Positions 20,293 through 28,567 of a DNA stretch of 60,922 bases are shown here, piece after piece. Position numbers and translations under genes: made by a program. The DNA comes from Azospirillum sp. B506 (GTDB lineage: Bacteria; Pseudomonadota; Alphaproteobacteria; Azospirillales; Azospirillaceae). The DNA is taken from the NCBI RefSeq assembly GCF_000333595.1, contig NZ_BADK01000091.1, forward strand, positions 1 to 60,922, given 5' to 3'. The notes under the pieces are model-generated. The model was given only the letters and a program-made list of their open reading frames with translations. It did not search any database and was not told the DNA's origin. Every line of letters starts with the position of its first letter. The first letter of the stretch is position 1.

Positions 20293-20777
20293 GATGCGAC
20301 CGGGCTCGGCTTTGCCAAATTCGCTGGAGCCATCAGGCTGGCGGGCACCCGGTCCAGCCGGCCGCCGCGCAGGCTGGCGGCGGCAAGGCGGATCTTGGCG
20401 GGAGTGGAGGCGTCGAAGGCGTGCAGGCCCAGGCGGGGCAGGGCGACGCCCATCAGCGTATCGGTCTCCGGCTCCGGCAGGCGCTCCACCGAGGGGCGCG
20501 CGAGCAGGTCGACAACGAGGCCCAGGGGCGCGGAGTCCACGGACGGAACGGGAAGAATCCCGACGCCCCGCACCTCCAGCAGCCCGGCCAGGGAGGGCGG
20601 GGGAGAAGCGGTCAGGCGGCCGGACTCGCAATGCAGCGCCACCCGGTCATCCGCGACCAGCAGAGCGCCGCCGTCGATCAGTCGCAAGGCCAAATCCGAT
20701 TTTCCCCGTCCGGACTCCCCACGCAGCAGCACGCCGATTCCGGAGAGCAAGACGCAGGTGCCGTGAATCGTCACCAT
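20289..20777 (-). CDS. hprK: HPr kinase/phosphorylase, short alphaproteobacterial form
   Basis: 162 residues from the ATG at 20777 (MVTIHGTCVLLSGIGVLLRG). The P-loop is GESGRGKSD and the HPrK signature is LEVRGVGILPV. The N-terminal domain of Firmicute enzymes is missing, as in other alphaproteobacteria. It phosphorylates HPr at the regulatory Ser and is expected to tune the phosphorelay. Coupled to rapZ by a four-base overlap. An ATG at 20873 would add 32 residues without family similarity. Confidence 0.92.
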   Translation of the reverse strand: MVTIHGTCVLLSGIGVLLRGESGRGKSDLALRLIDGGALLVADDRVALHCESGRLTASPPPSLAGLLEVRGVGILPVPSVDSAPLGLVVDLLARPSVERLPEPETDTLMGVALPRLGLHAFDASTPAKIRLAAASLRGGRLDRVPASLMAPANLAKPSPVAS

Positions 20778-20958
20778 AGTCTGGCGAAGGTGAGACGTGG
20801 CGCCGATTCTGTCAATGGAAACGGAACGGTTTTCCACAGGGTCAGGCGGGGAAACCTGTCCGGGATCCCCCATCCGCTTCCAACGGTTCTTTCGGTGCGG
20901 ACCATTGGCCGGTGTAAACAATCGGCTGGTGCGAATAAGGGAAGAAGCCTGCAGGCAA

Positions 20959-21375
20959 TCAGGCGCCGGCGGTGCCGCGGGGGCTGCACCGGATCGCCTC
21001 CAGCTCCAGGGCGAGGGCATCGCGGCGCCGGATCATCTCGTCCAGGTCCCCCAGCTCCGCCGCTTCCTGGCAGGCGTCGCGGAAGTCCTTCTCCCGCTTC
21101 AGCCGGCCCAGCAGAACCTTGTAGTTGTCGGCGATGCTGGCGAGGTGGCGCTGCGCACCTTGCAGGGCTTCCGCCAGTTGGGTCCGCTCCTGCGCGGAAT
21201 CCCGCATCATCCTCGCCAGTTCCCCCTGCTGCCGGCCAGCGTCGCGGATCAGGCGGGCCAGACGGTACCGGCGCAGGTCGACCACCTCCGAAGACCGGGG
21301 GCCGACCGCGGCGGACTGGCGGCGGTTCGCCGACAGCGTATGCACGGAAGATTTGGGCGGAACGGACTCAGGCAT
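20959..21375 (-). CDS. Hypothetical coiled-coil protein between chvG and hprK
   Basis: 138 residues, not recognised. The first 40 residues are basic and unordered. The rest is heptad-rich and charged (ARLIRDAGRQQGELARMMRDSAQERTQLAEALQGAQRHL ... LLGRLKREKDFRDACQEAAELGDLDEMIRRRDALALELEAIRC), so it is probably a long coiled coil. Codon usage is like the neighbours and the direction agrees with the flanking chvG and hprK genes. The ATG at 21375 is preferred over an upstream in-frame start at 21444. No signal peptide or membrane segment. Confidence 0.65.
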   Translation of the reverse strand: MPESVPPKSSVHTLSANRRQSAAVGPRSSEVVDLRRYRLARLIRDAGRQQGELARMMRDSAQERTQLAEALQGAQRHLASIADNYKVLLGRLKREKDFRDACQEAAELGDLDEMIRRRDALALELEAIRCSPRGTAGA

Positions 21376-21569
21376 GGCAACCCCACATCTGTGTTCAGGG
21401 GTATGGCCACCCTCCCGTTGCCGAATGACGCCAGAGACAAACAACCGGACGGGTAAAATCCGTCACCTCCAGCAGCCGACAAGCGAGAACGACCAAGTCC
21501 ATGATCGATGCTTATACAGGGCTTGTCTAGCCGATAGTGACAAGGATGTATGAAATTCCGCAGTGGCAC

Positions 21570-23267
21570 TCACAGCAAAGGCAGTATCACCACGAAGTCC
21601 GCACCTTCGATAGTCCCATCCGATACCTGACGATTTTTCGCAAATACAGAACCATTGTGTGCGCTGACTATTTGCTTCGCGATCGATAGCCCGAGACCGG
21701 AGTGGGTTCCGAACTTTTCCCCCGCCGGACGTTCGGTGTAGAAGCGGTCGAAGATGGCTTCCTCCTTGCCCTCGGGGATGCCCGGCCCCCGGTCGGACAC
21801 GACGACCCTGACGCTGCCGCCGCTGCGCCGGGCGGTCAGCCGCACCGTGCCGCCGGGCGGCGAGAAGGACAGGGCATTGTCGATCAGGTTCTGGAACACC
21901 TGGGTCAGGCGTCCTTCCAGCCCCGGCACCATCAGCCGCTCGCCCGCCGGCACGTCCACCACGACGCGCGGCACCTCGGCCGTGGCTTTGCCGCCGCCGG
22001 CCGGGACAGGCTCGTCCACGGTTTCGGCAACCGTCTGGCGCAGGTCCGCCAGCATGGTGAGCAGCAGGCCGATGTCCACCGGTTCCGGCTCCGCCCGCGA
22101 CAGCTCGGCATCCAGGCGCGAGGCGTTGGAAATGTCGCTGATCAGGCGGTCCAGCCGCTGCACGTCGTCGGCGATGATCGCCATCAGCCGGTCGCGGTGG
22201 CGCGGGTCGCTGACACGGGCCACGGTCTCCACCGCGCTGCGCAGCGAGGTCAGCGGATTCTTGATCTCGTGCGCGACGTCGGCGGCGAACCGTTCGATGG
22301 CATCCATCCGCGTCCACAGCGCGTCGGTCATCTCGCGCAGCACGCCGGACAGCTCGCCGATCTCGTCGCCGCGGCGGGTCAGATCGGGGATCCCGGCGTG
22401 GCGCCCGTGGCTGGTGCGCAGCCGGTCAGCGGCCTGGGCCAGCCGACGGATCGGCCGGGCGATGGTGCCGGCCAGATAGAAGGACAGCCCCACCGTCACC
22501 AGCAGCGCCACGCCGAACACCCGCAGGATGTCGAAGCGGACGGAGCGGATCGCCCGGTCGATCTCGCCGCCGCTGCGGGTCAGCAGCACCGCCCCCAGCA
22601 CCTCGCGGTAGCGCTGGACCGGCACCGCCACGGTCAGCAGCAGTTCCGGGTCGCCGCCGGGACCGTCAACGCGCCAGACGGTGGCCGCCGTCTCGCCGCT
22701 GAGGGCGCGTTCGACGTCGGGGTTGGGCTGGCCCGGTCGCTCGCGATAGACCGGCAGCCCCTCGCGGCTCGGCACCACGTCGATCAGGCGGGTGTAGAGG
22801 TCGTTGATCGCGCGCGACACCGCGTCGCCGGCCGGCGGGGTCGGCAGCTCGCGGATTTCGATGCGGCCCTGCGATCCAACCAGCACCCGGCTGTCGGACA
22901 GCATGTGCGCGTCGATGTCGTACAGGCGCGTGCGGGTCGCCGTCGCCTCCGCCAGCCGGCGGATCATCGGCCGCGCCAGTTCGGGCGCCAGCTCGAAGCG
23001 CTCGCCGCTCTCGTCGCCGGTGGGGGAGGGGGCGGTCAGGATGCGGTTCACCGCCCCTTCGCCCAGCGCCGAGGCGAAGATCCGCGCCTCGGTCGCCAGC
23101 GCCTCCGTCTCGGCCTGGATCAGCCGGTCCTGGTAGCGGCCGAGATAGAGCAGGCCGGCCAGCAGCACCAGCAGCGCCAACACATTCACCGCGAGAATGC
23201 GCAGGGTCAGCGGCGACACGCCCCACAGCCGCCTGGGCCGCTTCGCCCCCCCTCCCAGCGTCGACAC
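21570..23267 (-). CDS. chvG: Sensor histidine kinase ChvG
   Basis: 565 residues. TM1 lies at about residues 18-40 (LTLRILAVNVLALLVLLAGL), followed by a periplasmic sensor of about 210 residues, TM2 (FGVALLVTVGLSFYLAGTI), HAMP, the phosphoacceptor box FAADVAHEIKNPLTSLRSA, and the HATPase domain (NLIDNALSFSPPGG, DRGPGIPEGKEEAIFDRFYT, GLGLSIAKQIV). I start at the GTG at 23267, which has AAGGA eight bases upstream; in-frame ATG 23300 overlaps the chvI end. In Agrobacterium and Sinorhizobium ChvG-ChvI responds to acid and envelope stress. Paired with chvI just upstream. Confidence 0.93.
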   Translation of the reverse strand: MSTLGGGAKRPRRLWGVSPLTLRILAVNVLALLVLLAGLLYLGRYQDRLIQAETEALATEARIFASALGEGAVNRILTAPSPTGDESGERFELAPELARPMIRRLAEATATRTRLYDIDAHMLSDSRVLVGSQGRIEIRELPTPPAGDAVSRAINDLYTRLIDVVPSREGLPVYRERPGQPNPDVERALSGETAATVWRVDGPGGDPELLLTVAVPVQRYREVLGAVLLTRSGGEIDRAIRSVRFDILRVFGVALLVTVGLSFYLAGTIARPIRRLAQAADRLRTSHGRHAGIPDLTRRGDEIGELSGVLREMTDALWTRMDAIERFAADVAHEIKNPLTSLRSAVETVARVSDPRHRDRLMAIIADDVQRLDRLISDISNASRLDAELSRAEPEPVDIGLLLTMLADLRQTVAETVDEPVPAGGGKATAEVPRVVVDVPAGERLMVPGLEGRLTQVFQNLIDNALSFSPPGGTVRLTARRSGGSVRVVVSDRGPGIPEGKEEAIFDRFYTERPAGEKFGTHSGLGLSIAKQIVSAHNGSVFAKNRQVSDGTIEGADFVVILPLL

Positions 23268-23271
23268 CGCG

Positions 23272-23967
23272 CTATTCCTTGTACCGGTAGCCGACGCCAT
23301 AGAGGGTTTCGATCTGCGAGAAGTCGGGGTCGACAGCCTTGAACTTCTTGCGCAGGCGCTTGATGTGGCTGTCGATGGTGCGGTCGTCGACATAGACATG
23401 CTCGCCATAGGCCGCGTCCATCAGCTGGTCGCGGTTCTTCACATGGCCCGGCCGCTGCGCCAGCGCGCGGACCAGCAGGAATTCTGTCACCGTCAGGTCG
23501 ATCGGCTGGCCCTTCCAGCTGCAGGCATGGCGGGCGCCGTCCAGCAGCAGCGGGCCGCGGGTGACGATCTGGCCAGGGTCGGCGTCGACGGTCTCGCCGC
23601 GCAGGGCCTCGCGCCGCAGCAGCGCCCGGATGCGCTCGATCAGCAGGCGCTGCGAGAAGGGCTTCTTGATGTAGTCGTCCGCGCCCATGCGCAGGCCCAT
23701 CAGCTCGTCCAGCTCGTCGTCCTTGCTGGTCAGGAAGATGACGGGCATCTGGCTGGTCTGACGCAGACGTTGCAGCAACTCCATGCCGTCCATGCGCGGC
23801 ATCTTGATGTCGAGCACGGCGAGGTCGGGCGGGCGCTGGCTGAGGCCGCGCAGCGCCTCGGCGCCGTCGGTGTAGGTGCGCACGTCGAAGCCCTCGGCCT
23901 CCAGCGCAATGGAGACCGAAGCCAGGATGTTGCGGTCGTCATCCACCAGGGCGACGGTGTGGGCCAT
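23272..23967 (-). CDS. chvI: Response regulator ChvI
   Basis: 231 residues, OmpR/PhoB type. The receiver domain has the acidic pocket (ALVDDD), phosphoacceptor Asp in [11 protein letters not shown], Thr in IFLTSKDDE and Lys in YIKKPF. The winged-helix output domain carries [16 protein letters not shown] and [14 protein letters not shown]. Start at the ATG 23967; the extra N-terminal codons up to 24015 lie outside the fold. Co-transcribed with chvG (4 bp apart). A hairpin CCGGCC-AAGTC-GGCCGG (24008-24024) and an inverted repeat ATGTT/AACAT (24043-24058) lie in its leader. Confidence 0.95.
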   Translation of the reverse strand: MAHTVALVDDDRNILASVSIALEAEGFDVRTYTDGAEALRGLSQRPPDLAVLDIKMPRMDGMELLQRLRQTSQMPVIFLTSKDDELDELMGLRMGADDYIKKPFSQRLLIERIRALLRREALRGETVDADPGQIVTRGPLLLDGARHACSWKGQPIDLTVTEFLLVRALAQRPGHVKNRDQLMDAAYGEHVYVDDRTIDSHIKRLRKKFKAVDPDFSQIETLYGVGYRYKE

Positions 23968-24280
23968 GGTCGTAACAGATCCTATCGCAGCAGGGAGCGG
24001 GGTGAGGCCGGCCAAGTCGGCCGGACTGGGGGAGGCCCTGAAATGTTAGCGGAAACATCAGCCATAGTACGAGTGGTCATTCCAATACTTTATGTCAGTG
24101 TGCAGGCGACGCCGGCAGTTTTCTCTTTTCCCGCAGCATTTGTATGGTCCAATATGGCGGCAATGCGGCGCCGAACAACGGTGCCGCGCGGGAGAACGCA
24201 CTCGTTTTGGAATGAGTTTTTCGAACGCCATTCCCGCGTCCTCTCCGGCCGGTGCCACTCCGGACGGAAAGGGGGGCGCG
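23968..24280. other. Divergent intergenic region between chvI and the HugZ-like gene
   Basis: 313 bp without a supported gene. It holds the chvI leader (inverted repeats at 24008-24024 and 24043-24058) and an A+T-richer core (24060-24180) that probably carries both promoters. I see no strong sigma-70 match. Confidence 0.5.
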
Positions 24281-25138
24281 ATGCCGCCGGGCAGCGACCG
24301 GAACGGCTCGGCTGCGGCCATCCAGGCTCCGGCCTTGCGCGCCCGGCGCCTGATGCGCGCCTGCGACCGCGCGGCGCTGGCCACCGCGCAACGCCCGGCT
24401 GACGACCGCGCCGGCACGGACTCCGATGCGGCCGGCTGGCCCTATCCCTCGCTGGTGCTGGTGGCGTTCGACCATGACGGCAGCCCGCTGCTTCTGCTCT
24501 CCACGCTGGCCGACCACACGCGCAACCTGCTGGTCGACGGCCGGGTCGGGCTGCTGTTCGACGGCACCGCCGGGCTGGCGCAGCCGCTGACCGGCGCCCG
24601 CCTGTCGGTTCTCGGCCGGGCGGAGCGGTCGGACGATCCGGTGCATCGCGCGCGTTACCTGCGCCGCCATCCCGACGCCGCCTTCTATGCCGGCTTCGGC
24701 GACTTCGCGATCTACCGGGTGGCTGTCGAACGCGCCCATCTGGTCGCCGGCTTCGGCCGCATCCATTGGCTGTCCGCCGCGGAGCTGGATCTTCCCGCCG
24801 CCGCTCCCGCCCTGGCGACGGCGGAGGAAGCGCTGCTCGACCGCCTGAACGGCGAGGGATACGGCTCCAAGCTGGCGCCCGCCACCGATGCGGAGCGCAT
24901 CGTCACCAGCGACGGCGAAAGCTGGAGCCTGACCGGACTCGACCCGGAGGGATGCGACCTGCGACGCGGGGGGTACGTCGCCCGCGTCGATTTTGAACAG
25001 AGAATCCATGACCCCGAATCGGCTAAACTGACGCTGGACAGGCTGGTCCGGCCGCCGGAGGGGTCCGGACAACCCGGAGGATCGACATCCGGGACTGCAA
25101 CGGCCGGAACCGGAACGGACGGCGACGGAGGCACCTGA
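24281..25138 (+). CDS. HugZ-like pyridoxamine 5'-phosphate oxidase-fold protein
   Basis: 285 residues. The first 170 form a split-barrel flavin-reductase-like fold (YPSLVLVAFDHDGSPLLLLSTLADHTRNLL, GARLSVLGRAERSDD, RARYLRRHPDAAFYAGFGDFAIYRVAVERAHLVAGFGRIHWL), followed by a DUF2470-like C-terminal domain (EEALLDRLNGEGYGSKL...TDAERIVTSDGES). This pair of domains is seen in heme-utilisation protein HugZ, so heme or flavin binding is inferred. The ATG at 24281 has a run of G and A six bases upstream; ATG 24212 is an alternative. The tail is Gly/Thr-rich. Confidence 0.85.
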   Translation: MPPGSDRNGSAAAIQAPALRARRLMRACDRAALATAQRPADDRAGTDSDAAGWPYPSLVLVAFDHDGSPLLLLSTLADHTRNLLVDGRVGLLFDGTAGLAQPLTGARLSVLGRAERSDDPVHRARYLRRHPDAAFYAGFGDFAIYRVAVERAHLVAGFGRIHWLSAAELDLPAAAPALATAEEALLDRLNGEGYGSKLAPATDAERIVTSDGESWSLTGLDPEGCDLRRGGYVARVDFEQRIHDPESAKLTLDRLVRPPEGSGQPGGSTSGTATAGTGTDGDGGT

Positions 25139-25635
25139 CGGCCCCCGTCGCCGGCCCGAAAAAAGATGCAAGAACAAGAAGAAGACAAAAAGAAGAACAA
25201 TAATAACGGTCATTAAAGAACAATGACGAGAGAGACGAGAAGCCAACCGTCAGCCTGAACGACCAGCCGAGAGGTCGCTTCGACACCACCGGGCGCCGCA
25301 GCAAAAACAAGAACGCGGCGCACGGGCACGCGCAACCAGGAGAACACTTCAGTGGATCATAACGGATCGACCCGTTTCCCGTCCGGGCCATTGGCCCTCA
25401 GACCTGTCGCCTCAGGACCGCCTTTTGCCCCGTATCGTCGCCGCACCCTGCCGGTGCTGCGCATCGCGTCGGGTCTCCAGCCCGGCCGCCCGTTCGGACC
25501 GGCACGCCGCTGATGCGGCGGGCGCCATCCATCTGACACGACAACGGACGAAAGAACGGCCGGACCGGCCGCGGCGCCCCTGCGGGGGACATGCCCGATG
25601 CGGCGGGTACCGGCCCAGCCTTCGAGAGGGACGAT
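25139..25635. promoter_or_regulatory. pckG upstream region with purine tract and 23-bp spaced repeats
   Basis: 497 bp without a supported gene. Bases 25158-25204 on the plus strand are almost wholly A and G, unlike anything else in the window. AAGAACAA occurs at 25170-25177, 25193-25200 and 25216-25223, exactly 23 bp apart. GTCATT (25209-25214) and AATGAC (25222-25227) form an inverted repeat overlapping the third copy. The stretch from 25240 to 25635 is ordinary G+C-rich leader ending in GAGAGGGA before the pckG ATG. Regulatory meaning is inferred. Confidence 0.5.
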
Positions 25636-27459
25636 ATGACTGGTAACACACGGACGCGGAACAAGAAGCTCCTGGCCTGGGTCGAGGAGATCGCGCTGAA
25701 ATGCAAGCCGGAGCGCGTTCACTGGTGCGACGGGTCGCAAGAGGAATATGACCGTCTCTGCAACGAGATGGTCGAGGCCGGCACCTTCATCCGCCTGAAC
25801 GAGGCCAAGCGCCGCAACTCCTTCCTCTGCCGCTCCGATCCGGGCGACGTCGCCCGTGTCGAGGACAGCACCTACATCTGCTCGAAGACGCGCGAGGAAG
25901 CCGGTCCGACCAACAACTGGATGGACCCGGCCGAGATGAAGGCCAAGCTGGACGGCCTGTTCGAGGGCTGCATGCGCGGCCGCACAATGTATGTGGTGCC
26001 GTTCAGCATGGGTCCGCTCGGATCCGACATCGCGCACATCGGCGTGCAGATCTCCGACAGCCCCTATGTGGCGGTCAACATGCGGCTGATGACCCGCATG
26101 GGCCAGAAGGTGCTGGACATCCTGGGCGACGGCGACTTCGTGCCCTGCCTGCACTCCATCGGCGCCCCGCTGGAGCCCGGCCAGCAGGACGTGGCCTGGC
26201 CCTGCAACGCCGACAACAAATACATCGTCCATTTCCCGGAGGAGCACCGCATCGTCTCCTACGGCTCCGGCTATGGCGGCAACGCTCTGCTGGGCAAGAA
26301 GTGCTTCGCGCTGCGCATCGCCTCGGCGATGGGCCGCGAGCAGGGCTGGCTGGCCGAGCATATGCTGATCCTTGGCGTGGAAAGCCCGGCCGGCGAGAAG
26401 ACCTATGTCGGCGCCGCCTTCCCGTCGGCCTGCGGCAAGACCAACTTCGCCATGCTGGTCCCGCCGAAGGAGTTCGAGGGCTGGAAGGTCCGCACCATCG
26501 GTGACGACATCGCCTGGATCAAGCCCCAGCCCGACGGCACGCTGCGCGCCATCAACCCGGAGGCCGGCTTCTTCGGCGTCGCCCCCGGCACCAGTGTGAA
26601 GTCGAACCCGAACGCGCTGAAGACGCTGGACCACAACGTCATCTTCACCAACGTCGCGCTGACCGACGACGGCGACGTGTGGTGGGAAGGGCTGACCGAC
26701 GAGGTCCCGGCGCACCTGATCGACTGGCAGGGCAAGGACTGGACCCCGGGCTGCGGCCGCGTCGCCGCCCACCCGAACAGCCGTTTCACCGCTCCGGCGG
26801 CCCAGTGCCCGTCGATCGACCCGGCTTGGGAGGATCCGGCCGGTGTTCCGATCAGCGCCTTCATCTTCGGCGGCCGCCTGTCGAAGACCTTCCCGCTGGT
26901 GTTCGAGGCCTACAACTGGCGCGAAGGCGTCTATTGGGCCGCGACCATGGGCTCGGAGGCTACCGCCGCCGCCGTCGGCCAGGCCGCCATCCGCCGCGAT
27001 CCGTTCGCCATGCTGCCCTTCTGCGGCTACAACATGGCCGATTACTGGAACCACTGGCTGTCGATGGAAGGCAAGATCGAGAGCCTGCCGCGCATCTACC
27101 GTGTCAACTGGTTCCGCAAGGACGAGAACGGCAAGTTCGTCTGGCCGGGCTTCGGCGACAACATGCGCGTGCTGAAGTGGATCGTCGACCGCGTCCGCGG
27201 CCGCGCCACCGACGTGGCGGAATCGCCCTTCGGCTACTCTCCGCGCTACCAGGATCTGAACTGGTCCGGCCTGAATTTCCCGGCCGACAAGTTCGCCAAG
27301 ATCATGGACATCGACCGCAAGGAAGCCGAGGCCGAGGCCAAGGACCAGGAGGAGCTGTTCAACCGCTTCGGCGACCGCCTGCCCGAGGAGATCGAGCAGC
27401 AGCGCGTCGCCGTGCTGAAGCGGCTGGAGAACAGCCCGGATGTCTGGCGCATCGGCTGA
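25636..27459 (+). CDS. pckG: Phosphoenolpyruvate carboxykinase (GTP)
   Basis: Converts oxaloacetate and GTP to PEP and CO2, the entry to gluconeogenesis from organic acids. 607 residues, the length of GTP-type enzymes and not the 530-residue ATP type. Signatures: [17 protein letters not shown] (P-loop), [10 protein letters not shown] (metal), AAFIFGG-like and the lid region [13 protein letters not shown]. The ATG at 25636 has GAGAGGGA close upstream. In rhizobia pckA lies next to chvI and is tied to ChvI regulation; the same proximity is seen here, although with a HugZ-like gene between. Confidence 0.97.
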   Translation: MTGNTRTRNKKLLAWVEEIALKCKPERVHWCDGSQEEYDRLCNEMVEAGTFIRLNEAKRRNSFLCRSDPGDVARVEDSTYICSKTREEAGPTNNWMDPAEMKAKLDGLFEGCMRGRTMYVVPFSMGPLGSDIAHIGVQISDSPYVAVNMRLMTRMGQKVLDILGDGDFVPCLHSIGAPLEPGQQDVAWPCNADNKYIVHFPEEHRIVSYGSGYGGNALLGKKCFALRIASAMGREQGWLAEHMLILGVESPAGEKTYVGAAFPSACGKTNFAMLVPPKEFEGWKVRTIGDDIAWIKPQPDGTLRAINPEAGFFGVAPGTSVKSNPNALKTLDHNVIFTNVALTDDGDVWWEGLTDEVPAHLIDWQGKDWTPGCGRVAAHPNSRFTAPAAQCPSIDPAWEDPAGVPISAFIFGGRLSKTFPLVFEAYNWREGVYWAATMGSEATAAAVGQAAIRRDPFAMLPFCGYNMADYWNHWLSMEGKIESLPRIYRVNWFRKDENGKFVWPGFGDNMRVLKWIVDRVRGRATDVAESPFGYSPRYQDLNWSGLNFPADKFAKIMDIDRKEAEAEAKDQEELFNRFGDRLPEEIEQQRVAVLKRLENSPDVWRIG

Positions 27460-27493
27460 CCGGCCCGAACACGGTTCGCAGGTAAGAAGGATA

Positions 27494-27519
27494 GGGGCTG
27501 CCGCAAGGCGGCCCCTTTT
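27494..27519 (+). terminator. Rho-independent terminator of pckG
   Basis: GGGGCTGCC pairs with GGCGGCCCC (one G-T wobble) around a GCAA tetraloop, followed by TTTT. It starts 35 bp after the pckG stop. Confidence 0.9.
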
Positions 27520-27739
27520 CCGTTCAGCGCTGTCCCTTCGACGCGAGGATGAACCGGATTTCATCCGGATTTTCACCATCGGCAGCCGACGCAAGGGGTG
27601 CCGCGGGTCATTTCCAGACTTTACAAGGCGACCGGTCCCTGACCTGCGGCCTTCGCCTTTCGATGATTTAACCGGATTGTCAAAACAATCAGGCATAAAG
27701 TCGCCCGCGCCGGAGTGTGCATGCAGGGAGGGCGACATC

Positions 27740-28540
27740 ATGAGCGATCATCAAATTCCACCGCAGGACGGTGACGAGTCCGCGGAGCCGACCTCCCCAT
27801 CAGCCGAACAGGATGCTGCCGATCACGAGGATGCTGGCGGGCCGCTGGCGTCCAAGCGTCAACCCTGCGCCATCAGCGGCAAGCGCCGGCCGAAGCGCGA
27901 CCTGATCGCACTGGACGCATTGCGCCCCAGCCTGGCCGACCGCATCCGCCACGACCACCCGCATCTGGAGCCGGACGCGCAGATCAGCCGGCAGGAACTG
28001 GCGCGCTACCGCTCGCTCTATGTCGCCGAGCTGCTGAAGGAGGAGCATGGCGAACTCAGCGAGCTGGACCGCGAGGTCGCCGAAAGCCTCGCCCGGCACG
28101 AGACGCTGGCCGAGAACCCGGAGGAGGAATATGACGACCACCGCACACTGGGCGAACGGCTGTCGGACGGGCTGGCCAGCTTCGGCGGCAGTTGGGCCTT
28201 CCTGATCTCCTTCGCTTTCTTCCTCGGCGTGTGGATGCTCATCAACATCATCGAAGGCGATGCCAGGGCCTTCGATCCCTATCCCTTCATCCTGCTGAAC
28301 CTGCTGCTGTCCTGCCTGGCCGCCATCCAGGCGCCGGTCATCATGATGAGCCAGAAGCGGCAGGAGGCGAAGGACCGGCTGCGCTCGGAAAACGACTATC
28401 GCGTCAACCTGAAGGCCGAACTGGAAATCCGGCACCTGCACGAGAAGATGGACTATCTCATCCAGCGCCAGTGGCAGCGGCTGACCGAGATTCAACAGCT
28501 GCAGCTGGAAATCATGCAGGAAAAGCGCCTGCGCAGATAG
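27740..28540 (+). CDS. DUF1003 membrane protein
   Basis: 266 residues. A charged N-terminal domain (1-140; includes a DALRPSLADRIRHDHPHLEPDAQISRQELARYR segment) precedes the DUF1003 core with two transmembrane helices (about 151-172, GSWAFLISFAFFLGVWMLI, and 183-203, PFILLNLLLSCLAAIQAPVIMM) and a conserved cytoplasmic coiled end (SQKRQEAKDRLRSENDYRVNLKAELEIRHLHEKMDYL). The family function is unknown. The ATG at 27740 has GGGAGGG seven bases upstream; frame extensions further upstream run through the pckG terminator. Confidence 0.88.
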   Translation: MSDHQIPPQDGDESAEPTSPSAEQDAADHEDAGGPLASKRQPCAISGKRRPKRDLIALDALRPSLADRIRHDHPHLEPDAQISRQELARYRSLYVAELLKEEHGELSELDREVAESLARHETLAENPEEEYDDHRTLGERLSDGLASFGGSWAFLISFAFFLGVWMLINIIEGDARAFDPYPFILLNLLLSCLAAIQAPVIMMSQKRQEAKDRLRSENDYRVNLKAELEIRHLHEKMDYLIQRQWQRLTEIQQLQLEIMQEKRLRR

Positions 28541-28567
28541 CCAGGACCAGGAGAAACGGCCGCCGCG

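Noticed and set aside
25357-27741. 794-residue open frame antisense to pckG
   Set aside because: No family similarity; the opposite strand encodes a complete PEP carboxykinase.
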